Shown: positions 8,365-19,225, counted from the stretch's first letter. The stretch is 46,854 nt of DNA from Acidobacteria bacterium RIFCSPLOWO2_02_FULL_67_21 (GCA_001767195.1 MEKU01000046.1:23683-70536), one strand, 5' to 3'. Numbers and translations: made by a program. Notes: a model not told the origin generated them from the sequence alone.

Positions 8365-9609
8365 ATGAATCAAGCTGACACAGCATGGATGTTGATCTCG
8401 ACCGCGCTGGTGCTGTTGATGACCCCGGCGCTGGCGTTCTTCTACGGCGGGCTGGTGCGCTCCAAGAACGCGCTGAACACGATGATGATGAGTTTCATCT
8501 CGCTCGGGTTCGTCGGCGTGCTCTGGGCGCTGATCGGATACTCGCTGGCGCTGTCGGCGGGGAATAACTGGATCGGCGACCTCTCCCTCGGCTTCCTGAA
8601 CGGCGTCGGGCTCGACGCCGCGGGTGCGATCGTGCCGATCACGATCCCGCACGCCCTGTACATGGCGTTCCAGGCGACGTTCTGCATCATCACCGCGGCG
8701 CTCATTTCCGGCGCGATTGTCGAGCGCATGCGCTTCTCCGCCTACCTCACGTTCATCTCGTTGTGGTCGGTCGTCGTATATGCGCCGCTGGCGCACTGGG
8801 TATGGGGCGGGGGCTGGCTGGCCGACATGGGCGCGTGGGATTTCGCCGGCGGCACCGTCGTGCATGTGAACGCCGGAGCGGCGGCGTTCGTGGCGGCGTT
8901 CGTCGTCGGCAAGCGGTCCGAGTACCGCGCGTCGACGCTGCTTCCGCACAGCGTGCCGCTTGTGCTGCTCGGCTCCGGGCTGCTCTGGTTCGGGTGGTTC
9001 GGCTTCAACGCCGGCAGCGCGCTCGCCGCCAGTCCCATCGCGGGCCTGGCCTTTGTGACCACGATGCTGGCGCCCGCGGCCACCCTCGTGGTCTGGACGT
9101 TCCTCGACCTGTGGCGGTCGGGCAAGCCCACGGCCGTGGGTGCCGCGACGGCCATCGTCGTCGGGCTTGTGGCGATTACGCCGGCCGCCGGCTTCATCAG
9201 CCCGCTCAACGCGATCTTCCTCGGCGCCATCGCCGCGGTCCCCAGCTATTTCGCGTTGATCATCCGCGCCAAGACGTCCCTGGACGATTCGCTGGACGTG
9301 GTCGCGGCCCATGGCGTGGGCGGCACCGTGGGCGCGCTCCTGACCGGCGTGTTCGCCGAGCGCAGCGTCAACGGCGTGTTCGACGGCCTCATCGCCGGCA
9401 ATCCGGGGCAGGTCCTGATCCAGGGCGCGGCGGTGCTCACGGCGATTGTCTACAGCGGCGTCATGAGCTTTATCCTGTTGAAGGCCATCAGTATCGTGCT
9501 TCCGCTGCGCGCCACCGCCGACGACGAGAGTGTCGGGCTCGACATCACGCAGCACGGGGAAGAAGCGTACATGCACGTTGGCGGCGCATCGGCGCGCACT
9601 CACCTGTAG
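8365..9609 (+). CDS. amtB: ammonium transporter, AmtB type
   Basis: The 414-aa inner-membrane ammonium channel has no cleavable signal peptide; its first helix is MTPALAFFYGGLVRSKN, the usual AmtB opening. The signature FQATFCIITAALISGAIVE, the pore histidines H167 (GTVVHVNAG) and H316 (VVAAHGVGG), and the tail DITQHGEEAY are present. An intact tail of this kind is where GlnK docks in related systems. The ATG follows TGAGGTGA. Lying between two PII genes, it forms the classical amtB-glnK pair with the gene at 9649. Confidence 0.97.
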   Translation: MNQADTAWMLISTALVLLMTPALAFFYGGLVRSKNALNTMMMSFISLGFVGVLWALIGYSLALSAGNNWIGDLSLGFLNGVGLDAAGAIVPITIPHALYMAFQATFCIITAALISGAIVERMRFSAYLTFISLWSVVVYAPLAHWVWGGGWLADMGAWDFAGGTVVHVNAGAAAFVAAFVVGKRSEYRASTLLPHSVPLVLLGSGLLWFGWFGFNAGSALAASPIAGLAFVTTMLAPAATLVVWTFLDLWRSGKPTAVGAATAIVVGLVAITPAAGFISPLNAIFLGAIAAVPSYFALIIRAKTSLDDSLDVVAAHGVGGTVGALLTGVFAERSVNGVFDGLIAGNPGQVLIQGAAVLTAIVYSGVMSFILLKAISIVLPLRATADDESVGLDITQHGEEAYMHVGGASARTHL

Positions 9610-9648
9610 CAGCCGGCGCTGATACCGGCATGGTCTGGAGGGACTCGT

Positions 9649-9978
9649 ATGAAGCTGATCAAGAGCATCGTCCGCCCCAATAAGGTCGACGATGTCAAGG
9701 ATGCACTGGCCACGCTGAACATCTCGGGCATGACGGTCACGGAGGTGCGCGGCCACGGCAAGCAGAAGGGCCATACCGCCATCTACCGCGGCAAGGAATA
9801 CAACGTCAGCCTGCTTCCGAAGATGGAGATCGAGATTGTCGTCGCCGACAACCTCGTGGAGGAGGCGATCAAGGCGATCGTGCAGGCGGCGCGAACCGGC
9901 GAGATTGGCGACGGTCGGGTCTTCGTCTTCCCGGTGCTCGAAAGCTACCGGATCAGGACGGGCGAGAGGGAGAGCTGA
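9649..9978 (+). CDS. glnK: PII signal transduction protein (second copy)
   Basis: The 109-aa product is about 91 percent identical to the PII at 7941, with the same Y51 in YRGKEYNVS. The ten differences (for example R22T, A26S, A68N, D79Q) mostly avoid the T-loop. GGAGGG precedes the ATG, and a small GCCGG/CCGGC hairpin lies in the 39-base gap after amtB. Directly following amtB, it probably acts as GlnK, blocking the channel when nitrogen is plentiful and being released after uridylylation by GlnD. The high similarity suggests recent duplication or gene conversion. Confidence 0.96.
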   Translation: MKLIKSIVRPNKVDDVKDALATLNISGMTVTEVRGHGKQKGHTAIYRGKEYNVSLLPKMEIEIVVADNLVEEAIKAIVQAARTGEIGDGRVFVFPVLESYRIRTGERES

Positions 9979-9990
9979 CGGGCCATCGGA

Positions 9991-10695
9991 TCACGACAGG
10001 GCGTCGCCGCTGAGCGCCATCGCGGCCGCCAGCGCGGCGGCCAGCAGGAGGTACAGGCCCAGAAGCGTCAGGGCGATGCCGCGTGCGGGGCGGCGGTACA
10101 GGACCGAGACGCCGATCGCCAGGACGAGGATCCACCAGACGACGAAGAGATCGACGATTCCGAACAGGCGCGCGAGCGGCGACGCTTCATCCAGCGTCGT
10201 GACGAGCATCCCGAGCGTGAGCGGACTGGCCAGGGTCTCGCGCCCGTAGGCGAGGACGACCGCGACGATCTGGCGGAGCATCAGAACGACGCCGGCATGC
10301 GCGACGACCGCGAGCACGTGCCGGAATCCGGCATTCCCCGGTGACCCGAAGGCCGCGCGGATAGCGGCGGCCACGCCCAGCGCAAGGACAGGCCCCATCG
10401 CCAGCGAGCTGGCCAGGGCGTATGCCGCGCCCTGGTCGCTCGCCGCCGCGAGGGCGGCGTAAGTGGCGTCGTCGACCCGCTGGCCGAACGCGACGGCCGT
10501 CCGCTCCCATTGATCGAGCAGCGCCAGGCGGCCCACCTCTGTCTCGAACACGGCGGCCGCCGTCGCCGCGGTGACGGCACACGTCAGGGTCAGCACGCCG
10601 GCCCAGCGTGGCGCCGCCGCGACCGCCTCGAAGGTGCGGCGCGGCGAGCGGACGACGCCGAGCATCCTGGCGGCCAGCGATTCCCCGATCGTCAC
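9991..10695 (-). CDS. Yip1-family integral membrane protein
   Basis: The 234-aa product starts at GTG 10695, close behind AGGAGGT. The N-terminus LAARMLGVVRSPRRTFEAV is the amphipathic opening usual for bacterial YIP1-domain proteins. About five hydrophobic segments follow (around residues 35-55, 100-125, 130-155, 170-190 and 205-225). Function of bacterial members is unknown. The gene ends 12 bases from the end of the PII gene, convergently and with no clear terminator between them. Its divergent partner is the pilus block, from which it is separated by a palindromic repeat. Longer leftward frames reaching beyond 10695 are shadows of pilB. Confidence 0.8.
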   Translation of the reverse strand: MTIGESLAARMLGVVRSPRRTFEAVAAAPRWAGVLTLTCAVTAATAAAVFETEVGRLALLDQWERTAVAFGQRVDDATYAALAAASDQGAAYALASSLAMGPVLALGVAAAIRAAFGSPGNAGFRHVLAVVAHAGVVLMLRQIVAVVLAYGRETLASPLTLGMLVTTLDEASPLARLFGIVDLFVVWWILVLAIGVSVLYRRPARGIALTLLGLYLLLAAALAAAMALSGDALS

Positions 10696-10712
10696 TCGAC
10701 CTCCTGAAAAAT

Positions 10713-10787
10713 GGGGTCGGGAGTCATTTTTCGAGGACACTGTGCCGATCCGATCCCGAGTGTCCTCGAAAAACGACCTCCGACCCC
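10713..10787. repeat. palindromic repeat, GGGGTCGG family (29-bp arms)
   Basis: The left arm (10713-10741) begins GGGGTCGG and ends TTTTTCGAGGACACT. The right arm (10759-10787) is its complement with three mismatches, across a 17-base loop. It occupies most of the divergent gap between the Yip1 gene and the next gene. A shorter relative with the same ATGGGGTCG/CGACCCCAT core sits at 45500-45530, so this is a dispersed family resembling REP elements. Confidence 0.8.
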
Positions 10788-10800
10788 TTACGATAGCGCG

Positions 10801-11814
10801 ATGGGGTCCGATCGCTTCACGGTGTGCCTGACCGCGGCCGTCCTGTGGCTGACGGGAGCGCCGGCGACCGCCGGCGCACAGGTGGCGGAATCGGTGGGCA
10901 CCCGCGCCCTCGGGATGGGAGGCGCGTTTGTCGCGGTGGCGTCCGACAGCAGCGCGACGTGGTGGAATCCCGCCGGCCTGGCTGCGGGGCCTTTCCTCGA
11001 CATGGCGCTGGCGCGGGCGAAGGTCGAAACGGGGGAGGGAACGGCCGCCTGGCGGCATACGACCTCCTGGTTTGCGCTGGCGACGCCGCCCGTCGGCATT
11101 TCGTATTACCGCTTTCGCATCACAGACATACAGCCATCCGGGCCTACAGCCGCAGGGGGCGGAGACCGAGAAGATAGAGCGGCGGGAGTGCCGGTCCGTT
11201 CGTTGTCGGCAAGCCATCTGGGTGTAACGCTGGTCCAGACACTGATTGCCGGAGTACATGCGGGCGCGACCCTCAAGTACGTGCGAGGGACGGTCCATGC
11301 GGGGCGCAGCGGCGCGGGGATGAGCACGACCTCGGATCTCCTGGATGCGGGCGAGGCGCTGCAGGACGGCGACGCCGACAGCCGGTTCGATGTCGATGCT
11401 GGGCTTCTGGCAGTGGCGGGCCCGGTGCGGCTCGGGGCCCGGATCCGCAACGCGCTCCAGCCGGCATTTGAGGGGATGCGCCTGCCGCGGCAGACGCGTG
11501 TGGGCGTGGCGTTCGATCCGGAGGCGCTGACCGGCGTGCCGCTGACGGTGGCGCTTGATGCCGATGTCGTCACCTACGAGACCGCGTCCGGGCCGCGGCG
11601 GGTGGTTGCGGCCGGCGCCGAGCAATGGTTCCTGGCACGGCGGCTCGGCGTGCGTGCCGGCGGGCGCTTCAATACGACCGGCGCCCGCGAGCGGAGCGCC
11701 ACCGCCGGCGCCAGCGTTGCCGTGCGGTCCGGGCTCTATGTCGAGGGGCACGCCGTCCGCGGCGGCTCGGCCGACGAACGCGGCTGGGGCATTGCCGCCC
11801 GTGTGTCGTTTTAA
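10801..11814 (+). CDS. outer-membrane barrel protein, PorV/TraF-like
   Basis: The 337-aa product has a signal peptide ending AGAQ, followed by RALGMGGAFVAVASDSSAT and WWNPAGL, a motif shared by PorV/UPF0164, TraF-like and FadL-like outer-membrane proteins. Beta-strand periodicity continues to the C-terminal VSF, a terminal phenylalanine suited to barrel insertion. No ribosome site precedes ATG 10801, which lies just after a palindromic repeat; an in-frame ATG at 10711 falls inside that repeat and is less likely. The stop is six bases before pilB, so it probably heads the pilus operon. A role in pilus export or surface assembly is an inference from that position only. Confidence 0.75.
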   Translation: MGSDRFTVCLTAAVLWLTGAPATAGAQVAESVGTRALGMGGAFVAVASDSSATWWNPAGLAAGPFLDMALARAKVETGEGTAAWRHTTSWFALATPPVGISYYRFRITDIQPSGPTAAGGGDREDRAAGVPVRSLSASHLGVTLVQTLIAGVHAGATLKYVRGTVHAGRSGAGMSTTSDLLDAGEALQDGDADSRFDVDAGLLAVAGPVRLGARIRNALQPAFEGMRLPRQTRVGVAFDPEALTGVPLTVALDADVVTYETASGPRRVVAAGAEQWFLARRLGVRAGGRFNTTGARERSATAGASVAVRSGLYVEGHAVRGGSADERGWGIAARVSF

Positions 11815-11820
11815 TCTGCG

Positions 11821-13565
<1,745 letters not shown>

Positions 13566-13566
<1 letters not shown>

Positions 13567-13634
13567 ATCCCAAATCCCAAACTCCAAATCCCAAGACGCA
13601 CCCAGGGCATTTTGGGATTTGGGATCTGGGATTT
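13566..13634. repeat. palindromic repeat, TCCCAAATCCCAA family
   Basis: TCCCAAATCCCAA (13568-13580) is the exact complement of TTGGGATTTGGGA (13612-13624), with further partial copies on both sides. It fills nearly the whole pilB-pilT gap and starts on the pilB stop codon. A related element with CCAACTCCCAA arms lies at 38456-38520. Confidence 0.75.
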
Positions 13635-13649
13635 GTCGAGAGGGCATAG

Positions 13650-14777
13650 ATGACATTACCCGAGCTGCTGCAGAAAGTCGTGGAACTGGACGGATCGGAC
13701 CTGCATCTGGCGACGCGGACGCCGCCGCAGATCCGCGTGCACGGCCACCTCGAGCGGCTCGACGGGCCGGATCTGACGCCGGCCGACACCAAGCAGCTGG
13801 CCTACAGCGTGCTGACCGACGCGCAGAAGAAGCGCTTCGAGGAGACCCTCGAGCTCGATTTCTCCTTCGGCATCCAGGGGGTCGGACGGTTCCGCTGCAA
13901 CCTGTTCCACCAGCGCGGCGCCGTGGGTGCGGTGTACCGGCTGATCCCCGAGCGCATCCGCTCGTTCCAGGAGCTCGGCCTGCCGGCGGTGCTGGCGACC
14001 CTGGCGGAGAAGCCGCGCGGCCTCATCCTCGTCACCGGCCCGACCGGGAGCGGCAAGTCGACCACGCTGGCCGCGATGGTCGACAAGATCAACAAGGAGC
14101 GGCACGACCACATCCTGACGATCGAGGACCCGATCGAATTCGTCCACCAGCATCAGAACTGCCTCGTCAACCAGCGCGAGGTGCACTCCGACACCCAGAA
14201 TTTCGGCAACGCGCTTCGCGCGGCGCTCCGCGAAGATCCCGACATCGTGCTGATTGGCGAGATGCGCGACCTCGAAACGGTGGAATCGGCGCTGCGCATC
14301 GCCGAGACCGGCCATCTGACGTTCGGCACGCTGCACACCAATTCCGCGTCGCAGACGATCAACCGCATCATCGACATCTTTCCGGCGCACCAGCAGAGCC
14401 AGATCCGGACGCAGCTGTCGCTCGTCCTCGAAGGGGTCGTCTGCCAGGCGCTCTGTCCCAAAATCGGGGGCGGCCGGGTCGTGTCGCTCGAGATCCTGAT
14501 CCCGACGCCGGCCATCCGGAACCTCATTCGCGAGGACAAGGTGCATCAGATCTACTCCTCGATGCAGACGGGGCAGGAGAAGTACGGGATGCAGACGGCG
14601 AATCAGTCGCTCGCCACGCTCCATCAGCGGAAGCTGATTACGCTCGAGACGGCGATGGAGAAGTCCTCGAACCGCGAGGAGCTGCAGGACATGATCAACC
14701 GCGGGACCGGGGTCGTGGCAGGCGCGGGGCTCGGGCGCCCCGGCACCCCACCAGTACGCCCCGGGATGGGACGGTAG
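13650..14777 (+). CDS. pilT: PilT, type IV pilus retraction ATPase
   Basis: The 375-aa hexameric ATPase drives pilus retraction and twitching. It has Walker A GPTGSGKS (130-137), Asp box ILTIEDPIEF, Walker B IVLIGEMRDLET, His box TGHLTFGTLHTNSA, and the PilT-specific AIRNLIRE (288-295) needed for retraction. It lacks zinc cysteines, unlike PilB. GAGAGGG lies six bases before the ATG. The C-terminal tail after residue 350 is rich in G, R and P and looks disordered. The gap to pilC is three bases. Confidence 0.97.
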   Translation: MTLPELLQKVVELDGSDLHLATRTPPQIRVHGHLERLDGPDLTPADTKQLAYSVLTDAQKKRFEETLELDFSFGIQGVGRFRCNLFHQRGAVGAVYRLIPERIRSFQELGLPAVLATLAEKPRGLILVTGPTGSGKSTTLAAMVDKINKERHDHILTIEDPIEFVHQHQNCLVNQREVHSDTQNFGNALRAALREDPDIVLIGEMRDLETVESALRIAETGHLTFGTLHTNSASQTINRIIDIFPAHQQSQIRTQLSLVLEGVVCQALCPKIGGGRVVSLEILIPTPAIRNLIREDKVHQIYSSMQTGQEKYGMQTANQSLATLHQRKLITLETAMEKSSNREELQDMINRGTGVVAGAGLGRPGTPPVRPGMGR

Positions 14778-14780
14778 GGT

Positions 14781-15998
14781 ATGGCGACTTTCGCATACAG
14801 CGGGCGGGCGCGCGGCGGGCAGGTCGTGAACGGCGAGTTCATGGCCGACACCATCGATGCCGCCGTCGCGGCCCTTCGGCGCGAGCAGATCCTGGTCACG
14901 AAGATCAATCCCGTGAAGGACAAGCGGGCGGAGGCGCGCCGCAAGGTCGGGACCCGGTCGGTGAAGGCCAAGGACCTGGCCGTCTTCACGCGGCAGTTCT
15001 CCGTGATGATCGGCGCGGGCCTGCCGCTCGTGCAGTGCCTGGAGATCCTCGGCACCCAGGCCGAGGACAAGAAGTTCGGCGAGGTGATCCTGGCGACGCG
15101 CGCCGACGTCGAGGCGGGCGCGTCGCTGGCCGACGCGATGAAGAAGCACCCCAAGGTGTTCGACTCGCTCTTCACCAACATGATTGCCGCCGGCGAGGCG
15201 GGCGGCATCCTCGACGCGATCCTCAAGCGCCTGGCCACCTACATTGAGAAGAACGTCAAGCTGAAGAGCCAGGTCAAGTCGGCGATGGTCTATCCGGTGG
15301 CGGTCATCGTGATCGCGACGGTTGTCGTGGCCGCGATCCTGTGGAAGGTGATTCCCACCTTCGCCTCGCTCTTTGCGGGGCTCGGCGCCGACCTTCCGCT
15401 GCCGACCCGGATCGTGATTGCGCTCAGCGATTTCCTCGTGGCGTACATGCCGGTCATTATCGGCACCATCGTGGCCATCTCCTTCGCCCTCCGCGCGTAC
15501 TACCGGACCGTGGGCGGCCGCATGATGATCGACCGGCTGGTCCTGAAGATGCCGGTGCTCGGAATGCTCATGCGGAAGATTGCGGTGGCCCGCTTCTGCC
15601 GGACGCTGTCGACGCTGCTCGCGTCGGGCGTGTCGATTCTCGAGGCGCTCGACATCACGGCGCGGACGGCCGGCAACGCGGTCGTCGAGCAGGCGCTCTT
15701 CGCCACGCGCAAGAGCATCGAGGGAGGCGACACGGTGGCCGGGCCGCTACGCCAGACCGACGTCTTCCCGCCGATGGTCGTGCAGATGATCGGCGTGGGC
15801 GAGGCGACGGGCGCGCTCGACACGATGCTCGCCAAGATCGCCGACTTCTACGAGGACGAGGTCGACGTCGCGGTGGCGGGGCTGCTCACGCTGCTCGAGC
15901 CGCTGATGATTTCGCTGCTCGGCGGCGTCGTCGGCGGCATCGTGATCGCGATGTATCTGCCGATCTTCAGCCTGATCAGCCAGCTGACGGGGGGCTAG
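14781..15998 (+). CDS. pilC: PilC, type IV pilus inner-membrane platform protein
   Basis: The 405-aa product is a GspF-family protein with two homologous cytoplasmic domains (about 65-190 and 270-395) and three membrane segments. It opens with MATFAYSGRARGGQVVNGEF and carries FTRQFSVMIGAGLPLVQCLEIL in the first half and FCRTLSTLLASGVSILEALDI in the second, the expected internal repeat. It docks PilB and PilT to the membrane. The frame is complete at normal length (about 400 aa). It follows pilT by three bases and lies in the conserved order pilB-T-C. Confidence 0.97.
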   Translation: MATFAYSGRARGGQVVNGEFMADTIDAAVAALRREQILVTKINPVKDKRAEARRKVGTRSVKAKDLAVFTRQFSVMIGAGLPLVQCLEILGTQAEDKKFGEVILATRADVEAGASLADAMKKHPKVFDSLFTNMIAAGEAGGILDAILKRLATYIEKNVKLKSQVKSAMVYPVAVIVIATVVVAAILWKVIPTFASLFAGLGADLPLPTRIVIALSDFLVAYMPVIIGTIVAISFALRAYYRTVGGRMMIDRLVLKMPVLGMLMRKIAVARFCRTLSTLLASGVSILEALDITARTAGNAVVEQALFATRKSIEGGDTVAGPLRQTDVFPPMVVQMIGVGEATGALDTMLAKIADFYEDEVDVAVAGLLTLLEPLMISLLGGVVGGIVIAMYLPIFSLISQLTGG

Positions 15999-16017
15999 TA
16001 CGAATCTCCGTGCGCGC

Positions 16018-17685
16018 GTGGCCGCGCTCATTGCCGTCCGCCTGGTGGTCAGCACACTGCTGCTCGGCTCGGCGACGCTCATCGAGCTGAACCGGCCCGG
16101 CGCGCTGCCGGTCGACCCGTTCTTTCTGCTGATCGGCGTGACCTACGCCGTCAGCATCGTCTACATCTGGACGCTGCGGGTCATCGAGCGGTTTCCCTGG
16201 CTGGCCGATCTGCAGCTGGCCGTCGATGTCCTCCTGGTCACCGGGTTCATCGGCCTGACCGGCGGGATCGTCAGCTACTTCTCGTCGCTGTACTTCCTGC
16301 CCATCATCGCCGCGAGCACGCTCAGCTTCCGGCGTGGCGCGCTGTACATCGCCCTGCTCAGCGCGCTGCTGTACATCGGGCTGGTCACGGCACAGTACGT
16401 TGGCGCACTTCCCGACTGGCTGGGCGGTAGCTCGCTCCCGTTGCCGCTGGGACGGTTCGCCCAGTACACGCTGGCCATCAATATTTTCGGCTTTGTTGCC
16501 GTCGCGCTCCTCTCAGGGTCGCTGGCGGAGCGCCTGCGGTCGGCCGACGTCCGCCTCGAGCACGCCTCCCACGAGATCGCCGACCTCCGCGCGTTCAACG
16601 AGTACGTGATCGACGGTCTCCTGAGCGGCCTGATCACCACCGACGCCCAGGGCCGCATCCTGACGTTCAACCGCGCCGCGGCCTCGATCACCGGCATTCC
16701 GCCCGAGCAGGCGGCCGGCCAGGACGCCGGCGAGGTCCTGCAGCTGCCCGACACGTTCCGGGCGCGGCTGGCCACGCTCGTGCAGACGCGCAGCCTCCGC
16801 CTCGAGTTCGAGTACCGGACCGGCGACGGCCGGACGCTGGACATCGGTCTGATGGTGACGATGATTGCGCTGCCCAACGGCCGCAGCGGGTATCTCTTCA
16901 CCTTTCAGGACGTCACCGAGCTGCGGCGACTCGAGCGCAACGCGCGCCTGCAGCAGCGGCTTGCCGCGGTCGGAGAGATGGCGGCCGGCATCGCCCATGA
17001 GATCCGCAACCCGCTCGCGGCGATGTCAGGGTCGATGCAGGTGCTGCGGCAGGAGCTGCCGCTCAGCGACGAGCAGCGGCAGCTCATGGACATCGTGCTG
17101 CGCGAGTCGGATCGCCTCAACGACACCATCCGATCGTTTCTGGCCTACGCGCGGCCGCAGAAGTTTTCCGTGGCGCGGCTCGACCTGCGGACGGTCGTGC
17201 AGGATGCGGCGGTGCTGCTGCGCAACAGTTCCGAGGCGCACGCGGACCATGTGGTCGATATGGACGTCCCTGCCGAGCCGGTCTGGTACGAGGCGGACGA
17301 GAATCAGATCCGGCAGATCGTCTGGAACATCGCGAGCAACGGCCTGCGTGCCATGCCCCACGGCGGCCGGCTCGTGCTCTCGGTGGAGCTGGATGCGGCG
17401 CACGCGCAGGACGAGGTCGTGCTCGGCGTCCGGGATCAGGGCCACGGCATTCCCGCCGAGGAGCTCGACAACATCTTTCAGCCGTTCCGCAGCTCGTTTG
17501 ACCGCGGCACCGGCCTGGGGCTCGCCATCGTGCACCGGATCGTCACCGACTACGGTGGCGTGATTCAGGTGTCCTCGACGGTGGGCGTCGGCACGACTGT
17601 CCGCGTGCGGCTGCCGATCCGGACGCTGCCGGCGGTCGAGCCGGCCGCGGCTCCGGGCAGCCGCAGCGAGGGAGGGGCCGCGTGA
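16018..17685 (+). CDS. pilS: PilS, membrane sensor histidine kinase
   Basis: The 555-aa product has about six N-terminal membrane segments (1-165), a PAS domain (about 190-300), a HisKA domain with the phospho-acceptor H327 in GIAHEIRNPLAA, and a HATPase domain with an N box (QIRQIVWNIASNG) and G boxes (DQGHGIP, GTGLGLAI). This is the PilS architecture, which senses membrane pilin and phosphorylates PilR. No ATG is available; GTG 16018 is the best start, without a strong ribosome site and 19 bases after pilC. The stop overlaps the pilR start in GTGA. Confidence 0.95.
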   Translation: MAALIAVRLVVSTLLLGSATLIELNRPGALPVDPFFLLIGVTYAVSIVYIWTLRVIERFPWLADLQLAVDVLLVTGFIGLTGGIVSYFSSLYFLPIIAASTLSFRRGALYIALLSALLYIGLVTAQYVGALPDWLGGSSLPLPLGRFAQYTLAINIFGFVAVALLSGSLAERLRSADVRLEHASHEIADLRAFNEYVIDGLLSGLITTDAQGRILTFNRAAASITGIPPEQAAGQDAGEVLQLPDTFRARLATLVQTRSLRLEFEYRTGDGRTLDIGLMVTMIALPNGRSGYLFTFQDVTELRRLERNARLQQRLAAVGEMAAGIAHEIRNPLAAMSGSMQVLRQELPLSDEQRQLMDIVLRESDRLNDTIRSFLAYARPQKFSVARLDLRTVVQDAAVLLRNSSEAHADHVVDMDVPAEPVWYEADENQIRQIVWNIASNGLRAMPHGGRLVLSVELDAAHAQDEVVLGVRDQGHGIPAEELDNIFQPFRSSFDRGTGLGLAIVHRIVTDYGGVIQVSSTVGVGTTVRVRLPIRTLPAVEPAAAPGSRSEGGAA

Positions 17686-19121
17686 GCGCGCCGAAACCCG
17701 GGACGATCGGCGAGCCGCCGCAGGCGCCGGTATCGGCCGCCAGGCCGCGCATTCTCATCGTGGACGACGAGCCCTCGATGCGCGAGATGCTGGGCATCGT
17801 CATGCGCCGCGACGGCTATGACGTCGTCGTAGCGGGGAGCGGGAAGGATGGGATCGCGCGGCTCGAGGCGGAGTCATTCGACCTGCTGCTGTCGGACATC
17901 CGGATGCCCGACCTCGGCGGCGTCGACGTGCTGCGCGCCGCCAAGACGATCAACCGCGATCTCGTCGTGTTCATGATGACCGCCTTCGCATCGACGGAGA
18001 CGGCCGTGGAGGCGATGCGGCTGGGCGCGGTCGACTACCTGATCAAGCCGTTCAGCATGGACGAGCTGCGGCTCAAGGTCCGCCGGCAGCTCGACGCCCG
18101 CCGGCTCCGCGAGGAGAATCTCCTGCTCAAGCGCGCGCTCAAGACGCGCCACGAGTTCTCGAGCATCCTCGGCCGCAGCGATGCGATGCAGCAGGTGTTC
18201 ACCACGATTCAGACCATCGCCGTCACGAGCAGCACCGTGATGATCACCGGCGAGTCAGGGACGGGCAAGGAGCTCGTGGCGCGCGCGATTCATTTCAACT
18301 CGCTGCGCCGCGACCGGCCGTTCGTGGCGTTGAATTGCGGCGCGGTGCCGGAGACGCTGCTCGAGTCCGAGCTCTTCGGCCACATGCGCGGCGCCTTTAC
18401 CGGCGCCCACGCGAACAGGAAGGGGCTGATCGAGGCCGCAGAGGGAGGGACGATCTTTCTCGACGAGATCACCGAGATGCCGCCCTCGATGCAGGTGAAG
18501 CTGCTGCGCGTGCTGCAGGAGCGCCGGTTCAGGCGGCTCGGCGGCACTGAAGAGGTGCTGGCGAACGTCCGCGTGATTGCCGCGACGAACCAGGATCTTC
18601 CGGTGAGCGTTACGGAGGGACGGTTCCGCGAGGACCTCTTCTATCGGCTCAACGTGCTCTCGATCCGGCTGCCGGCCCTGCGCGAGCGCGTCGAGGACAT
18701 TCCGCTCCTGGCGGAACACTTCCTTCAGCAGTTCACCGCGCAGATGGGCAAGCGCGTACGCACGATTTCCGCCGACGCGCTCCGGCTCCTGCAGGAGCAT
18801 CCCTGGCGCGGCAACGTGCGGGAGCTGCAGAACGCCATCGAGCGCGCGGTCGCCCTCGAGCAGACCGAGGCGATTCTCCCTGAGAGCCTGCCAGACGACG
18901 TCCGCCGAGGCGGCGCGCCCGGCGCGAAGGGATCGGGCGGGCGGCCGCTGCCCGAATTGGGCGAGGGGTTCGATCTGGAGAAGCGCGGCGAGGAGTTCTA
19001 CCGGCACTACATCACGCTCGCGCTCGAACGCGCCGGAGGCGTGCAGGTCAAGGCCGCCGAGCTCCTGGGAATGAGCTTCCGATCGTTCCGGTACTACGTG
19101 AAGAAGTTCAAGCTACGCTGA
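17682..19121 (+). CDS. pilR: PilR, sigma-54-dependent response regulator
   Basis: The 479-aa activator has a receiver domain (about 22-140, phospho-acceptor D72 in LLLSDIRMP), a sigma-54 AAA+ domain with Walker A GESGTGKE (190-197) and the sigma-54 contact loop GAFTGA (237-242), and a C-terminal Fis-type helix-turn-helix ending SFRSFRYYVKKFKLR. It starts with GTG overlapping the pilS stop. The next gene, pilA, has a near-consensus sigma-54 promoter and an upstream palindrome, so pilA is the likely target. The linker around 405-435 is rich in glycine and charged residues. Confidence 0.96.
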   Translation: MSAPKPGTIGEPPQAPVSAARPRILIVDDEPSMREMLGIVMRRDGYDVVVAGSGKDGIARLEAESFDLLLSDIRMPDLGGVDVLRAAKTINRDLVVFMMTAFASTETAVEAMRLGAVDYLIKPFSMDELRLKVRRQLDARRLREENLLLKRALKTRHEFSSILGRSDAMQQVFTTIQTIAVTSSTVMITGESGTGKELVARAIHFNSLRRDRPFVALNCGAVPETLLESELFGHMRGAFTGAHANRKGLIEAAEGGTIFLDEITEMPPSMQVKLLRVLQERRFRRLGGTEEVLANVRVIAATNQDLPVSVTEGRFREDLFYRLNVLSIRLPALRERVEDIPLLAEHFLQQFTAQMGKRVRTISADALRLLQEHPWRGNVRELQNAIERAVALEQTEAILPESLPDDVRRGGAPGAKGSGGRPLPELGEGFDLEKRGEEFYRHYITLALERAGGVQVKAAELLGMSFRSFRYYVKKFKLR

Positions 19122-19140
19122 CATTAATTGGCGCGCAGGC

Positions 19141-19157
19141 CTGACAAAATTTGTCAG
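19141..19157. promoter_or_regulatory. palindrome, candidate PilR enhancer site
   Basis: CTGACAAA and TTTGTCAG flank a single central A: a perfect 8-bp dyad containing TGTCA half-sites of the kind reported for PilR in other bacteria. Its centre lies about 128 bases upstream of the predicted pilA transcription start, a suitable enhancer distance. Confidence 0.5.
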
Positions 19158-19198
19158 TTTCGGCCTCCTCCAACGGCGCGCTCAAAATCGTCGAGTTC

Positions 19199-19225
19199 GT
19201 AAGTCACTGTAAAGTCACAGCTTAC
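19199..19225. promoter_or_regulatory. direct and inverted repeats in the pilA upstream region
   Basis: AAGTCAC occurs at 19201-19207 and again at 19212-19218, 11 bases apart (one helical turn), framed by GTAAG and CTTAC. The helical phasing suggests a tandem protein-binding site between the PilR-like palindrome and the sigma-54 promoter. Confidence 0.4.

Noticed and set aside
10711-10800. N-terminal extension of the barrel-protein gene starting at 10711
   Set aside because: The extension is encoded by the palindromic repeat and would spoil the signal peptide that starts at 10801.
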